Position numbers and translations under genes: made by a program
The notes under the pieces: model-generated
Told to the model about the DNA's origin: nothing
The model's input: only the letters and a program-made list of their open reading frames with translations
Databases searched by the model: none
Assembly (NCBI GenBank): GCA_005887685.1
Contig: VBHJ01000007.1
Span: 1 to 64,000, forward strand
Source of the DNA: Chloroflexota bacterium
Lineage (GTDB): Bacteria; Chloroflexota; Dormibacteria; Dormibacterales; Dormibacteraceae
Length of the DNA: 64,000 nucleotides
Reading direction: 5' to 3'
Part shown: positions 9,617-19,743 of the stretch, piece after piece
How positions within the stretch are numbered: position 1 is the first letter of the stretch
Layout: each line of letters starts with the position of its first letter

Positions 9617-10884
9617 CTGGTCAGCCTCTTCGCGTCGCCCAGCAGCCGGCCGAAGTCGCGCGCGTGGAGCTGGCCCTGCACGCGCGCGGAAGTACGCAAG
9701 CCCATGCCCCAGAGCTTGATGAACCCGGCTGCCGCGGACTGGTCGAACTCGTCGCCTTTGCCATACGTCGCCAGGGACAGCTGGTAGAGCTGGTCAGGCG
9801 ACTTTCTGCCCACCACCTGCGATGACCCCTTGTAGAGCTTCAACCGCACCTCACCGGTGACGTGTCGCTGCGTCTCCGCGACGAATGCATAAAGGGCATC
9901 GCGAAGCGGGCTGAACCACAGGCCGTCGTAGACCATCTGGGCCCACTGCTGCGCGACGACGTCTTTGAACCTCGCGACCTCTTTGGGCAGGGTTATGTCC
10001 TCAAGCGCCTGGTGCGCCTGGAGCAAGAGCACCGCAGCCGGGGCTTCGTAGATCTCGCGTGACTTGATGCCGATGAGCCGGTTCTCGAGGTGGTCGATCC
10101 GGCCGACGCCATTTTCCCCTCCGATCTTGTTGAGCATGGTGACGAGCTCGAGCTCGGCGACCGGCTTGCCGTCGAGAGCCACCGGGACGCCTTGTTTGAA
10201 GCCGATCTCGAGATACGTCGGTTGGTCCGGACACTGGCGCGGATCGCGCGTCCACGCGTAGACGTCTTTGGGCGGCTCCGCCCACGGGTCTTCCAGGACG
10301 CCGGCTTCGATCGACCGGCCCCACAGGTTCTCGTCGGTCGAGTAGGGCTCGCGGACGGTCGCCGGCACCTCGATGCTGTGCTGCTTGGCGTACTCGATCT
10401 CGTCGTCGCGGTTCATCCCCCACTCCCGCACCGGAGCGACGACCTGCAGCTCGGGCGCGAGCGCGGCGGTCGCGACGTCAAAACGGACCTGGTCGTTGCC
10501 CTTGCCGGTGCAGCCGTGGGCCACCGCCTGGGCGCCCTCGCGGCGCGCCACCTCGACCATCATCGCGGCGATCAGGGGCCGTCCCAGTGCGGTCGCCAGC
10601 GGATATTCCTTTTCGTACACAGCGCCCGCCTGCAAGGACGGCCACACGAAAAGCTGCAGGAACGGAAGCCGGCCGTCGGCCACGTACGCCGCCGACGCGC
10701 CGGTCTTGAGCGCGCGCGCCTGGATCGCGTCGAGGTCCTTCTTCTCGCCCAGGTCGACGGTGAACGCGATGACGTCCCAGCCTTTGTCCTTCAGCCAGCG
10801 GATCGCGACCGACGTGTCGAGGCCTCCCGAATACGCCAGAACAACTTTCTTGGCGTTGGCGAGTTTCTTGTCAGGCATTGGCAA
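9613..10884 (-). CDS. argG: argininosuccinate synthase
   Basis: 'KVVLAYSGGLDTSVAIRWLKDKGWDVIAFTVDLGE', 'AVAHGCTGKGNDQVRFD'. Confidence 0.95.
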   Translation of the reverse strand: MPMPDKKLANAKKVVLAYSGGLDTSVAIRWLKDKGWDVIAFTVDLGEKKDLDAIQARALKTGASAAYVADGRLPFLQLFVWPSLQAGAVYEKEYPLATALGRPLIAAMMVEVARREGAQAVAHGCTGKGNDQVRFDVATAALAPELQVVAPVREWGMNRDDEIEYAKQHSIEVPATVREPYSTDENLWGRSIEAGVLEDPWAEPPKDVYAWTRDPRQCPDQPTYLEIGFKQGVPVALDGKPVAELELVTMLNKIGGENGVGRIDHLENRLIGIKSREIYEAPAAVLLLQAHQALEDITLPKEVARFKDVVAQQWAQMVYDGLWFSPLRDALYAFVAETQRHVTGEVRLKLYKGSSQVVGRKSPDQLYQLSLATYGKGDEFDQSAAAGFIKLWGMGLRTSARVQGQLHARDFGRLLGDAKRLTR

Positions 10885-11275
10885 GGAGCTCTTTCAGGGC
10901 GCGCCCGGCGCTGGGCTTGCGAAGGACGGCGATGATCGTGTCGTCGCCCGCGACCGTGCCCGCGATCCCCGGCAGCTCGGCCTCGTCGATGCGGCGCGCA
11001 ACAAGGTTCGCGGTGCCGGGCGGGGTACGAATCACCGCCATCGGTTCGATGACCTCGATCGACAGGACCAGCTCGCGGACCAGCGCCGCCGAGCTGCGGT
11101 AGCCGCTGCCCGCACGAACGAGTCCCAGCTCCTGGATGTCGCGCGAGATCGTCGCCTGCGTCGCGCGCATGCCGCGCCTCGCGAGCGCGGCCGCGATGTC
11201 CTGCTGCGTGTGCACCGAGCCGCGATTGACAAGGTCGAGAATCGCCGTGTGACGCGAAGCCTTGGTCGCGGTCAT
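10871..11275 (-). CDS. argR: arginine repressor
   Basis: 'RHTAILDLVNRGSVHTQQDIAAALARRGMRATQATISRDIQELGLV' winged helix and C-terminal hexamerisation domain; ATG at 11275. Confidence 0.92.
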   Translation of the reverse strand: MTATKASRHTAILDLVNRGSVHTQQDIAAALARRGMRATQATISRDIQELGLVRAGSGYRSSAALVRELVLSIEVIEPMAVIRTPPGTANLVARRIDEAELPGIAGTVAGDDTIIAVLRKPSAGRALKELLANA

Positions 11276-12444
11276 CCGGCCGCCTTGCGCATGATCCCGT
11301 GCGCCCGATCTATTTGTTGCGCCGTGAGGATCAGTGGTGGGACCAGCCGCACAGAGTGCTCGTCGACGGCGTTGACGATGAGGCCCGCCTCCAGGCATGC
11401 CTGCTGAAACGGTTTCGCCCTGGCGCCCTCGAACTCGAAGGCCTGCATCAATCCGACGCCTCGGACCTGTTTCGCCCCCAGATCCTGAAGCGACGAATGC
11501 AGAAGCTCGCCCATCTCCGCGGCGTGGCCGACAAGGCCGTCGCGCTCGATCACGTCGAGCACCGTGGCCGCGGCGGCGCAGGCGAGCGGATTGCCCCCGA
11601 ACGTGGATCCGTGATCGCCCGGCTCGAAGACGTCCGCCCGCGGGTTGGCGAGGCACGCGCCGATCGGCAGTCCGCCGCCGAGTCCCTTGGCAAGCGTCAT
11701 CACGTCCGGTGTGATGCCCGCATGCTGGTGCGCAAACCACCGCCCAGTGCGCCCAAGGCCCGTCTGCACCTCGTCGAGGATGAGCAGCAGGTTGTGCTGG
11801 TCACACCATTGGCGCACGCGCTTCAGGTACCCCGGCTCGGCGGGAATGACGCCGATCTCGCCCATCACCGGTTCGAGCATCACCGCAACGGTTCTGGCCG
11901 AGGTCGCGGACTCGATCGCTTCGACGTCGTTGTATGCCACGTGCACGAATCCCTCGGGCAGAGGCTTGAACGGGTCGGAGTATTTGTGCTGCCCGCCGGC
12001 CGTCACGGCGGCGAGCGTCCGGCCATGGAATGAGCCGGTCGTGGTGATGATCTCGAAAGCACCGTCGCGATGACGCGTTCCCCACTTGCGCGCGAGCTTG
12101 ATCGCAGCCTCGTTCGCCTCGGCTCCGGAGTTGCAGAAGAAGACGCGCGAAGGAAACGACAGCTCGACCAGTCGTCGCGCCAGCCCCACCTGCGGCTGCG
12201 TGAAGTAGAGGTTCGACGTATGAATGAGCTGACCAGCCTGTTTGGCGACAGCTGCCACCACATCCGGGTGAGAGTGCCCGAGCAGGTTGACCGCGATGCC
12301 CGCGACCAGGTCGAGGTACTCGCGCCCCGCCTCGTCGTAGACGAGACAGCCCTGCCCACGGACGAAGGTGACGGGCAGGCGGCGACCGACCTGCATGAGG
12401 TAGCGGTCCGCGAGCTCTGGGGTCGTCACTTCGACGTCTTTCAA
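11272..12444 (-). CDS. argD: acetylornithine/succinylornithine aminotransferase
   Basis: 'FFCNSGAEANEAAIKLARKWG', 'LLILDEVQTGLGRTG', 'GSTFGGNPLACAAA'; probable TTG start overlapping the argB stop (TTGA). Confidence 0.9.
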   Translation of the reverse strand: MKDVEVTTPELADRYLMQVGRRLPVTFVRGQGCLVYDEAGREYLDLVAGIAVNLLGHSHPDVVAAVAKQAGQLIHTSNLYFTQPQVGLARRLVELSFPSRVFFCNSGAEANEAAIKLARKWGTRHRDGAFEIITTTGSFHGRTLAAVTAGGQHKYSDPFKPLPEGFVHVAYNDVEAIESATSARTVAVMLEPVMGEIGVIPAEPGYLKRVRQWCDQHNLLLILDEVQTGLGRTGRWFAHQHAGITPDVMTLAKGLGGGLPIGACLANPRADVFEPGDHGSTFGGNPLACAAAATVLDVIERDGLVGHAAEMGELLHSSLQDLGAKQVRGVGLMQAFEFEGARAKPFQQACLEAGLIVNAVDEHSVRLVPPLILTAQQIDRAHGIMRKAAG

Positions 12445-13277
12445 GGCGTGACCATCGTCCCGATGCCAGCCTCGGTGAAGAGCTCGAGCAGAAGGGCGTG
12501 CTTCGTCCGGCCGTCCACGATGTGCGCGAGGGGCACGCCGTCGAGCGCGCGCAGACACGCCTCGAGCTTGGGGATCATGCCGCCGGTCACCTCTCCCTTC
12601 TCGATGCGGTTGCGCGCGTCTTCTTTCGAAAGGACCGCAACCACATTTCCGTCTGCGCCCTGGACTCCAGCCACGTCCGTGAGGAGGATCACCTTCGCCG
12701 CCTTCAGCGCCACGGCTATCTCCGCGGCGACCGTGTCGGCGTTGATGTTGTAGGCATGCCCGTCGTAGCCGAGGCCGATCGACGCGATCACCGGGATGTA
12801 CCCCCGCGCCAGCAAAGCCGTGATCGGCTCCTTGTTCACCTGCGTGACCTTGCCCACGAATCCCATCGCCTCGTCGAGTGGCTCGGCGATGATCGTCGGC
12901 CCGTCCTCGCCACTCATTCCGACCGCCTGCCCACCGAGGCGGTGGATGGCCGCCACCAGGTCGGGGCTGACCTTGCCGGTCAGCACCATCTTCACGACCT
13001 CCATCGTGTTCTCGTCGGTGATACGCAGCCCGTTCTTGAACTCGGACTTGAGCCCGAGCCGTTCGCTCATCGCCGTGATCTCCGGACCGCCGCCGTGGAT
13101 CAGCACCGGCTGCATGCCGACGTAGCGCAGCAGCACGACGTCAAGCAGCGTCTCGTCGCGCGCGTGCTCGATGGCGTTGCCGCCGACCTTGATCACGACG
13201 ATCTGGCCGTGGAATCGCTTGATGTAAGGCAGCGCCTCGACGAGGACCTTGGCGCGCTCTTCGACTGTCAGCGTCAT
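12441..13277 (-). CDS. argB: acetylglutamate kinase
   Basis: 'IVVIKVGGNAIEHARDETLLDVVLLRYVGMQPVLIHGGGPEIT', 'YNINADTVAAEIAVALKAAKVILLTDVAGV'. Confidence 0.95.
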   Translation of the reverse strand: MTLTVEERAKVLVEALPYIKRFHGQIVVIKVGGNAIEHARDETLLDVVLLRYVGMQPVLIHGGGPEITAMSERLGLKSEFKNGLRITDENTMEVVKMVLTGKVSPDLVAAIHRLGGQAVGMSGEDGPTIIAEPLDEAMGFVGKVTQVNKEPITALLARGYIPVIASIGLGYDGHAYNINADTVAAEIAVALKAAKVILLTDVAGVQGADGNVVAVLSKEDARNRIEKGEVTGGMIPKLEACLRALDGVPLAHIVDGRTKHALLLELFTEAGIGTMVTP

Positions 13278-14485
13278 GTCGTGTAGTCGGCGTTGATTCG
13301 CACGTACTCCTCCGATAGGTCACATCCCCACGCCTCGGCGTTTCCGTCGCCGAGTCCAAGCGTGGCCACGATCTCAATTTCCGGCTGCTCGAACGCCCGC
13401 CGGACGGCCTTCAGGTCGACCTCCACGCCCGTACCGCGCTCGAACACGACGAGGCCGCCGATCGTCAGGTGCAGCCTGTCGAGTGCAAGCTCGGCGCCAC
13501 TGTAGCCGAGAGCACACACGATCCGGCCCCAGTTCGGATCGCCCCCGTGCACCGCGGTCTTGACCAGGCTCGAGGAGGCGACGGCGCGGGCCGCGGTCCT
13601 GGCTTCGCCGTCCGAAGTCGCGCCGGCCACTTTCACCGTGATCAGCCTCGTCGCCCCTTCGCCGTCCCGCGCGATCGCACGTGAAAGGTCGCGGGCGACG
13701 TGCTCCATGGCGCTCTTGAGCTGCTCGGCCTCCGCGCTTCCGGCGCGGATCGGCTCGTTGCCGGCGGCTCCGTTGGCGAGCAGCAGGAAGCTGTCGTTCG
13801 TCGAGCTGTCGCCGTCCACCGTGACCTGGTTGAAGCTGCGATCGGCGATGGACTTGACGACCTTTGACATCAGGCCCGGCTCGACCGCGGCGTCCGTCGT
13901 GATGTAGGCGAGCATCGTCGCCATGTTCGGGTGGATCATGCCCGAGCCCTTGCACATTCCCCCCACGCGGACGGTGGCGCCGCCGAGGTCGAGGTCGACC
14001 TGAGCGGTCTTGGGCACGGTGTCGGTGGTCATGATCGCGCGCGCCGCGGCGACGCCTTGCTCCGGGCTCAGGTTCCCGCACGCCTGCGCGATTCCGGACT
14101 TGATCGCATCCATCGGCAGGTAGCGGCCGATCACGCCGGTCGAGCTGACCAGGACCTGGTCCGGGTCGAGGTCGAGCCGGTCCGCCGACAGCTTGGCCAT
14201 GAGCAGCGCGTCGCGAAAGCCCTGCGCGCCGGTGCACGCATTGGCGTTGCCGGAGTTGATGGTCAGGGCCTGCACGCGGTTGCGCTGCAGGTGGAGCTGG
14301 TCGATGACCACCGACGCCGACTTGACCTTGTTCGTCGTGAACACGCCGCCGGTGTCACACGGATGGGCGGAATGGATGACGCAGAGGTCGTCTCTCTGAC
14401 CGCTCGGGATCGCCGACGCGCCCGCCGTGAAGGCCTTGATCCCGCACGCCGCCGTCCCCGCCCGAAAACCTCGGGCGTATGTCAC
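13274..14485 (-). CDS. argJ: bifunctional glutamate N-acetyltransferase / ornithine acetyltransferase
   Basis: 'MCKGSGMIHPNMATMLAYITTDA' (autocleavage site ATM), 'DGDSSTNDSFLLLANG'; GTG start overlapping the argC stop. Confidence 0.94.
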   Translation of the reverse strand: MTYARGFRAGTAACGIKAFTAGASAIPSGQRDDLCVIHSAHPCDTGGVFTTNKVKSASVVIDQLHLQRNRVQALTINSGNANACTGAQGFRDALLMAKLSADRLDLDPDQVLVSSTGVIGRYLPMDAIKSGIAQACGNLSPEQGVAAARAIMTTDTVPKTAQVDLDLGGATVRVGGMCKGSGMIHPNMATMLAYITTDAAVEPGLMSKVVKSIADRSFNQVTVDGDSSTNDSFLLLANGAAGNEPIRAGSAEAEQLKSAMEHVARDLSRAIARDGEGATRLITVKVAGATSDGEARTAARAVASSSLVKTAVHGGDPNWGRIVCALGYSGAELALDRLHLTIGGLVVFERGTGVEVDLKAVRRAFEQPEIEIVATLGLGDGNAEAWGCDLSEEYVRINADYTT

Positions 14486-15495
14486 GGCCACTGCACCGGG
14501 CCCTCGAGCGCGGTCGTCCGGTCGAAGCCAAACGCGATGTTGAAGCACTCGACCCCCTGCCCCGACGCGCCCTTGACCAGGTTGTCGAGAGCGGCCGTCA
14601 CCACTGCCTTGCGGCCCTGCACCGCGACGTTGACCAGGCAGAGATTGGAGTGGGTCGCGAGCTTGGTCGCCGGCGTCTTGTCGACCACCTTCGTGAAAGG
14701 TTGCCCGGCATAGAACTCGCGGTACGCATCCTGGAGCTCGGACGGCGAGCCCTTGAGGTCGAAGTAACAGGTGGCGAGGATCCCCCGAGTCATCGGCACC
14801 AGATGCGGCACAAACGTGACCTCCGGGTGGGCGGATCGGAGTCCCCCAAGCTCTTGAAGGATTTCTGGAAGGTGGCGGTGGCCTTCAATCGCGTAGGCGC
14901 TCAACGATTCGTTCACCTCGCTGAAGTGCACGCCGATTCCCGGCGAGCGACCGGAGCCGCTGACACCGGACTTGGCGTCGATCACGATGTCGGACCCGAC
15001 GAGTCCCGCCGACACCGCCGGGGCGAGGGCGAGGATGGATGCGGTCGAGTAGCAACCGGGGACGGCGACGAGCTCGGCTCTCTTGAGCTTCGCCTCGTGC
15101 AGCTCCGGCAAACCAAGCACCGCCTTCGCCAGAAGATTCGCTGCCGGATGCGGCTGCCGGTACCACTTGGGGTACAGAGACGCGTCGCGCAAGCGGAAAT
15201 CAGCACTCATATCGATCACCCGCACCCCAGCCTCGAGCCAGCCATCAACCCTGGCCGCCCCGACGTTGTGCGGCAGGCAGCTGAAGATGACGTCGATGCC
15301 GTCGACCGAAGGTTCGGGCGAGAATTCGCCGGCCAGGTCGAGGAGTGGGAAGACCTCCGAGTAAGGCTTACCGGCGTACGAGCGCGAGGTCAGCTGGCTC
15401 AGCTCGACATCCGGATGCCGCGCCAGAAGGTGCACAGCCGTCATCCCCGCGTAGCCGTTGGCCCCAGCAACAGCAGCCCTGACCTTCGTTGCCAC
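14482..15495 (-). CDS. argC: N-acetyl-gamma-glutamyl-phosphate reductase
   Basis: 'AAVAGANGYAGMTAVHLLARHP', 'VAVPGCYSTASILALAP'; GTG at 15495 preferred over TTG at 15513. Confidence 0.93.
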   Translation of the reverse strand: MATKVRAAVAGANGYAGMTAVHLLARHPDVELSQLTSRSYAGKPYSEVFPLLDLAGEFSPEPSVDGIDVIFSCLPHNVGAARVDGWLEAGVRVIDMSADFRLRDASLYPKWYRQPHPAANLLAKAVLGLPELHEAKLKRAELVAVPGCYSTASILALAPAVSAGLVGSDIVIDAKSGVSGSGRSPGIGVHFSEVNESLSAYAIEGHRHLPEILQELGGLRSAHPEVTFVPHLVPMTRGILATCYFDLKGSPSELQDAYREFYAGQPFTKVVDKTPATKLATHSNLCLVNVAVQGRKAVVTAALDNLVKGASGQGVECFNIAFGFDRTTALEGPVQWP

Positions 15496-15504
15496 GAACG
15501 CATG

Positions 15505-15532
15505 AGTATACAAGGCGCTGCATAAAAATGCA
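15505..15532 (-). promoter_or_regulatory. putative argC promoter with ARG-box-like operator
   Basis: Palindrome TGCATAAAAATGCA at 15519..15532 (fits the ArgR box shape TGNATWWWWATNCA) followed on the minus strand by the -10-like TATACT at 15510..15505, just upstream of argC. Confidence 0.55.
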
Positions 15533-15535
15533 TAG

Positions 15536-15558
15536 CCCTCTCCCCTCAGGGGAGAGGG
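15536..15558 (-). terminator. inverted repeat, probable terminator between hisI and argC
   Basis: CCCTCTCCCC-TCA-GGGGAGAGGG perfect 10 bp stem with a T-rich stretch downstream on the minus strand. Confidence 0.5.
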
Positions 15559-15584
15559 AGGAAGGGAGAGGGGCGTGGAAGCAG

Positions 15585-15887
15585 TTAGTCCGCTTCATTG
15601 AAGAAGCACGACTCCGCTCCGGTGTGGCAGGCAGGTCCGGCGGGATTGACTCGCAGCAGCACCGTGTCTGCGTCGCAGTCGAGACGCACCTCCACGACCT
15701 CCATCGTGTTGCCTGAGGTCGCACCCTTCTCCCACAGACCGCGCTCTCGAGAGCGAAACCAGGCTCGCCCTGTCTCGCGCGTCTTCCTCCACGCCTCTTC
15801 GTCCATGTAGGCCAGCATCAGGACCTTGCCCGTCTCGGCGTTCTGCACCACCGCGGGGACGAGCCCCTTCGAGAAGTCGGGACTCAC
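15585..15887 (-). CDS. hisI: phosphoribosyl-AMP cyclohydrolase
   Basis: '[83 protein letters not shown]'. Confidence 0.95.
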   Translation of the reverse strand: MSPDFSKGLVPAVVQNAETGKVLMLAYMDEEAWRKTRETGRAWFRSRERGLWEKGATSGNTMEVVEVRLDCDADTVLLRVNPAGPACHTGAESCFFNEAD

Positions 15888-16645
15888 TGCCTCACCTCCA
15901 GGCCCAGGGCCACCAGCTCTTGTTTTACATCCGGAATCGTCAGCTCGCCGAAATGAAAGATTGATGCGGCGAGCGCGGCATCCGCGCCGCCATTGGTCAA
16001 CGCCTCGTACATGTGCCGCGCCGAGCCCGCTCCGCCCGACGCGATGACCGGGAGGCGTACCGCGCCGCGCACGGCCCGGAGCAATTCGATGTCGTAGCCC
16101 TCATGGGTTCCGTCGAAGTCCATCGACGTGAGCAGGATCTCCCCCGCCCCCAGCTGCTCGCCAAGCGACGCCCACTCCACCGCATCGCGGCCGGTCGCGA
16201 GGCGTCCACCGTGGCTGAACACCTCCCACTCGGACGCCTCGGTGCGCTTCCGCGCATCGATGGCCAGCACCACGCACTGGGCGCCGAAGACCTCGGCGCA
16301 TCGAGTGATCAGGGTCGGATCGGCCAGCGCCGCGGTGTTGACGGACACCTTGTCCGCGCCGTGGGTCAGCAGCTCCGCCATGTCGTCCACGCTGCGCACC
16401 CCGCCGCCCACGGCGAGCGGGATGAACACCTGGTTTGCCGTTCGCTCCACCGCGTCGAGCAGGATCTTCCGCGCATCCGATGAGGCGGTGATGTCGAGAA
16501 ACACGATCTCGTCCGCGCCCTCGCGGTCGTAAGCGGCCGCGAGCTCGGCCGGATCGCCGGCGTCCCTCAGGTCCTGGAAGCGCACTCCCTTCACGACGCG
16601 TCCATCGGTCACGTCGAGGCAGGGGATGACGCGTTTGGCGGGCAT
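15884..16645 (-). CDS. hisF: imidazole glycerol phosphate synthase subunit HisF
   Basis: '[51 protein letters not shown]'; start ATG at 16645. Confidence 0.95.
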   Translation of the reverse strand: MPAKRVIPCLDVTDGRVVKGVRFQDLRDAGDPAELAAAYDREGADEIVFLDITASSDARKILLDAVERTANQVFIPLAVGGGVRSVDDMAELLTHGADKVSVNTAALADPTLITRCAEVFGAQCVVLAIDARKRTEASEWEVFSHGGRLATGRDAVEWASLGEQLGAGEILLTSMDFDGTHEGYDIELLRAVRGAVRLPVIASGGAGSARHMYEALTNGGADAALAASIFHFGELTIPDVKQELVALGLEVRQ

Positions 16646-17238
16646 CACGCGCACAGAGCCACGAAGTTGGCGTAGACGCGCAGGCCGTCCGCGCCGCTCT
16701 TTTCGGGGTGGAACTGCGTGCCCATCACGTTGCCTTTTGCCGCCGCGGCGGCCGCCGAGTGGTCCGTGCATCCGATTCCCTCGGGCACGGCTTCAGGGGT
16801 GAACGAGTGCACGAAGTAGAAGTAGCTTCGGTCGTCGATCCCCTCCCACAAGGGCGACGGTGCCGTTTGGGTCGTGCGGCACCAGCCGATCACCGGTAGG
16901 CGCTCGCTGCCGGCCACCTCGACCACGCGGCCGGGCAGCAATCCGAGCCCTTCGTGGCGGCCGTGCTCCGACGACTCTTCGAACAGGAGCTGGTAGCCGA
17001 GACACACGCCGAGCACCGGCCTGCCGCGGCGCGCCAGCTCGACCAGCTGTCTGCCGAGGCCGCGACGCGAGAGCCTGTCCAGCGCCGGCGCGAACGCGCC
17101 GACGCCTGGCAGGACGATGCCGGCGGCGCGCGCCAGCTCCTCGGGATCGGCCGTGAGCCTCGCCTCTGCGCCGACGTGCACCAGCGCGCGCTCCACCGAC
17201 CGGATGTTGCCCACCCCGTAATCGACGATGGCGATCAT
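16645..17238 (-). CDS. hisH: imidazole glycerol phosphate synthase subunit HisH
   Basis: '[18 protein letters not shown]', '[19 protein letters not shown]', '[13 protein letters not shown]'. Confidence 0.95.
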   Translation of the reverse strand: MIAIVDYGVGNIRSVERALVHVGAEARLTADPEELARAAGIVLPGVGAFAPALDRLSRRGLGRQLVELARRGRPVLGVCLGYQLLFEESSEHGRHEGLGLLPGRVVEVAGSERLPVIGWCRTTQTAPSPLWEGIDDRSYFYFVHSFTPEAVPEGIGCTDHSAAAAAAKGNVMGTQFHPEKSGADGLRVYANFVALCA

Positions 17239-17819
17239 CCAAGCAGTCCCTTTGAGGAAGGCACTCCAGGCCCGCCGCCCGGCGCGACCGCCTCGCGCAA
17301 CGCCAGGCCCAACGCCTTGAACGTCGCTTCGGCGACATGGTGCCGGTTGCGACCGCGGATCAGGTCCACGTGGATGGTGGCTCCGAGGTGGATCGAAAGC
17401 GCGCGCCAGAACTCTTCCAGCACCTCCGATTCGAGGGTGCCGATGCGGCCACGGAGCTCCACGTTGTATGTGAGGTATGGCCTGCGGCCCAGGTCGATCA
17501 CGACGCGCGCCAACGATTCGTCCAGCGGCGCGTAGGCCGAACCGTAGCGCGCAATGCCCGCCCGGTCGCCCAGCGCCTGCGACAGCGCCTGGCCCAGCAC
17601 GATCCCCGTGTCCTCGACGAGGTGATGCGGATCGACGTGCAGGTCGCCCGCGCCATGCAGGGTCAGGTCGAACCCGGCATAGCGCGCGACCTGCTCCAGC
17701 ATGTGGTCAAGAAAAGGAAGGCCGGTCGAAACGTCGATGCGGCCGCCGGCAATCTTCACAGTGGCCGAAAGCTGAGTCTCTTTGCTCTTCCGCGTCACGC
17801 CGATTTTCTTCTTACTCAA
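17235..17819 (-). CDS. hisB: imidazoleglycerol-phosphate dehydratase
   Basis: 'STGLPFLDHMLEQVARYAGFDLTLHGAGDLHVDPHHLVEDTGIVLGQAL', 'RGRNRHHVAEATFKALGLALREAV'; TTG start at 17819 inferred from overlap with the hisD end. Confidence 0.93.
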   Translation of the reverse strand: MSKKKIGVTRKSKETQLSATVKIAGGRIDVSTGLPFLDHMLEQVARYAGFDLTLHGAGDLHVDPHHLVEDTGIVLGQALSQALGDRAGIARYGSAYAPLDESLARVVIDLGRRPYLTYNVELRGRIGTLESEVLEEFWRALSIHLGATIHVDLIRGRNRHHVAEATFKALGLALREAVAPGGGPGVPSSKGLLG

Positions 17820-19083
17820 GTCGCACCTCGATGGCGTGGGCGTGCGCGCCAAGCCCTTCCATCTGCGCGAGCCGCACGCTTGCCTCGCGGAGGGTCTCCA
17901 GGTCGCCTCGATTCAGGCTCAAGACGCTGGTGCGCTTGAGAAATGTGTGCACGCCAAGGGGGGATGCGAAGCGGGCCGCGCCCGACGTCGGCAAAGTGTG
18001 GTTCGGACCGGCGGCGTAATCGCCTAGCGGCACGGTGGCGTACTCGCCGACGAAGACCGCGCCCGCGTTGCGCACCTGCGCCGCGAGGCGTTCCGCATCG
18101 GCCGCGACGATGAGCAGGTGCTCCGGCGCGAAGTCGTTGGCCAGGCTCAGCGCCTGGTCCAAGTCGTCGGCGACGACGACGCAGCACGTGGCCTGACGGA
18201 TGATGTCCGCCCGTTCCAGGCCGCGGAGCAGGCTTTCCAGCTCCTGTTCGACGCGGTCGGCGAGCTTGGCCGAGTCAGTGATGAGGACGCCCCAGGCCAG
18301 CGGGTCGTGCTCGAGCTGCGCGGCGAGGTCGGCGGCCACGAAGTCCGGTCGCGCCGCTGCGTCGGCCAGGACGACGACCTCGGTCGGCCCGGCGATCCCG
18401 TCGACGCCGACCGACCCGAACACCTCTTTCTTCGCTAGCGTGACGTAGATGTTGCCCGGGCCGGCGACCACGTCGACTCGAGGGATGCTGGCCGTGCCGT
18501 AGGCGAGCGCGGCGATCGCCTGGGCCCCGCCCACCCGGTACACAACGTCCACGCCGGCCAGGTGCGCCGCGGCCAGGATGGCCGACGGGACGCTGCCGTC
18601 AGATCGTGGCGGAGTCGCCAGCACGACCTCTTCGACCTTCGCCACACGCGCCGGTATGACCGTCATGAGGACCGTGGAGGGATACGCCGCGCGCCCACCC
18701 GGCGCGTAGACCCCCGCTCGCCGCACGGGCCGCGTCAGCAACTTCAACCCGGGCGATCCGACGGAGGCCGCCTGGACCTGGCGCTCGTGGAACTCACGAA
18801 TGCGCCCGGCTGCGAACTCGAGCGCGGAGCGATCGGCGGGGGCCAATCGATCGAGTGCCCGTTTCAGGTCGGGCCTCGGCACCGCAAACGACTCGGCGGG
18901 CCCTGGCGCCCATCCGTCGAACCGCTTGCCCAGCTCGCGGAGGGCTGCGTCGCCCTCGGTCATGACGCGCGCGCAGATCTCGGCGACCGTGGCGCGCTCC
19001 TCGACGAACCTCGAGAGGTCCATGCGGCGCCGAGACAACGGCGAATCGAGCCATGACGCGGCGTCGAATCGCTTGACGGTCAC
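17812..19083 (-). CDS. hisD: histidinol dehydrogenase
   Basis: 'VRRAGVYAPGGRAAYPSTVLMTVIPARVA', 'GPTEVVVLADAAARPDFVAADLAAQLEHDP', 'GPNHTLPTSGAARFASPLGVHTFLKRTSVL'. Confidence 0.95.
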   Translation of the reverse strand: MTVKRFDAASWLDSPLSRRRMDLSRFVEERATVAEICARVMTEGDAALRELGKRFDGWAPGPAESFAVPRPDLKRALDRLAPADRSALEFAAGRIREFHERQVQAASVGSPGLKLLTRPVRRAGVYAPGGRAAYPSTVLMTVIPARVAKVEEVVLATPPRSDGSVPSAILAAAHLAGVDVVYRVGGAQAIAALAYGTASIPRVDVVAGPGNIYVTLAKKEVFGSVGVDGIAGPTEVVVLADAAARPDFVAADLAAQLEHDPLAWGVLITDSAKLADRVEQELESLLRGLERADIIRQATCCVVVADDLDQALSLANDFAPEHLLIVAADAERLAAQVRNAGAVFVGEYATVPLGDYAAGPNHTLPTSGAARFASPLGVHTFLKRTSVLSLNRGDLETLREASVRLAQMEGLGAHAHAIEVRLE

Positions 19084-19098
19084 GGCCGGACGCCTCCC

Positions 19099-19743
19099 TC
19101 AGCCACCGCCGGAGGCCCCTCTCAGCTTCGACACCACCGACTGCACCGCCGCGCTCCGCGTCTTGAGGCTCGCCTGGTTGGCGATCAGCCTCGCCGTCGA
19201 GCTGCCGAGGACCGCCGTGATGCGCAGCCGGTTCTCCTTCAGGGTCCGCCCGGTCGCCGTGAGGTCGACGATCCCGTCGACCAGTCCGACCTGCGGCGCG
19301 AGCTCGACCGAACCGTGCAGGCGAACGACCTCGACGGCTTGCCCGTGCGCATCGAACCAGGCCGTCGCGGTGCGAGGGTATTTGGTCGCGACGCGGATCA
19401 TCGGCGGCCAGGTGTCGGGTCCGTTGAGGCTCGAGGCGTCCGGCACCGCGAGCACGAGCCTGCAGCCGCCGAAACGCAGGTCGACGAGCTCGTAGTGCGA
19501 GCCGGGCGTCTCCCAGAGGATGTCCTTGCCGACGATGCCGAGGTCAGCCGCTCCGTGATCGACATAGGCGGGCACGTCGCTCGGACGAACCAGGATGACC
19601 CTCACCCCGGCCCGGTCGATGAGCAGCTGACGTCCCAGCTCGTCGGCCGTCAGTCGAGCCAGTCCGGACTTTGCCAGCACGCCGAGCGCGCCGGTCAGTA
19701 GCGCGCCGGTGGGAACTGCGATCGACACCTTTTCTTCCTGCAT
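19099..19743 (-). CDS. hisG: ATP phosphoribosyltransferase catalytic subunit (short form)
   Basis: 'VSIAVPTGALLTGALGVLAKSGL', 'DLGIVGKDILWE', 'DLTATGRTLKENRLRI'; 214 aa short form next to hisZ. Confidence 0.92.
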   Translation of the reverse strand: MQEEKVSIAVPTGALLTGALGVLAKSGLARLTADELGRQLLIDRAGVRVILVRPSDVPAYVDHGAADLGIVGKDILWETPGSHYELVDLRFGGCRLVLAVPDASSLNGPDTWPPMIRVATKYPRTATAWFDAHGQAVEVVRLHGSVELAPQVGLVDGIVDLTATGRTLKENRLRITAVLGSSTARLIANQASLKTRSAAVQSVVSKLRGASGGG

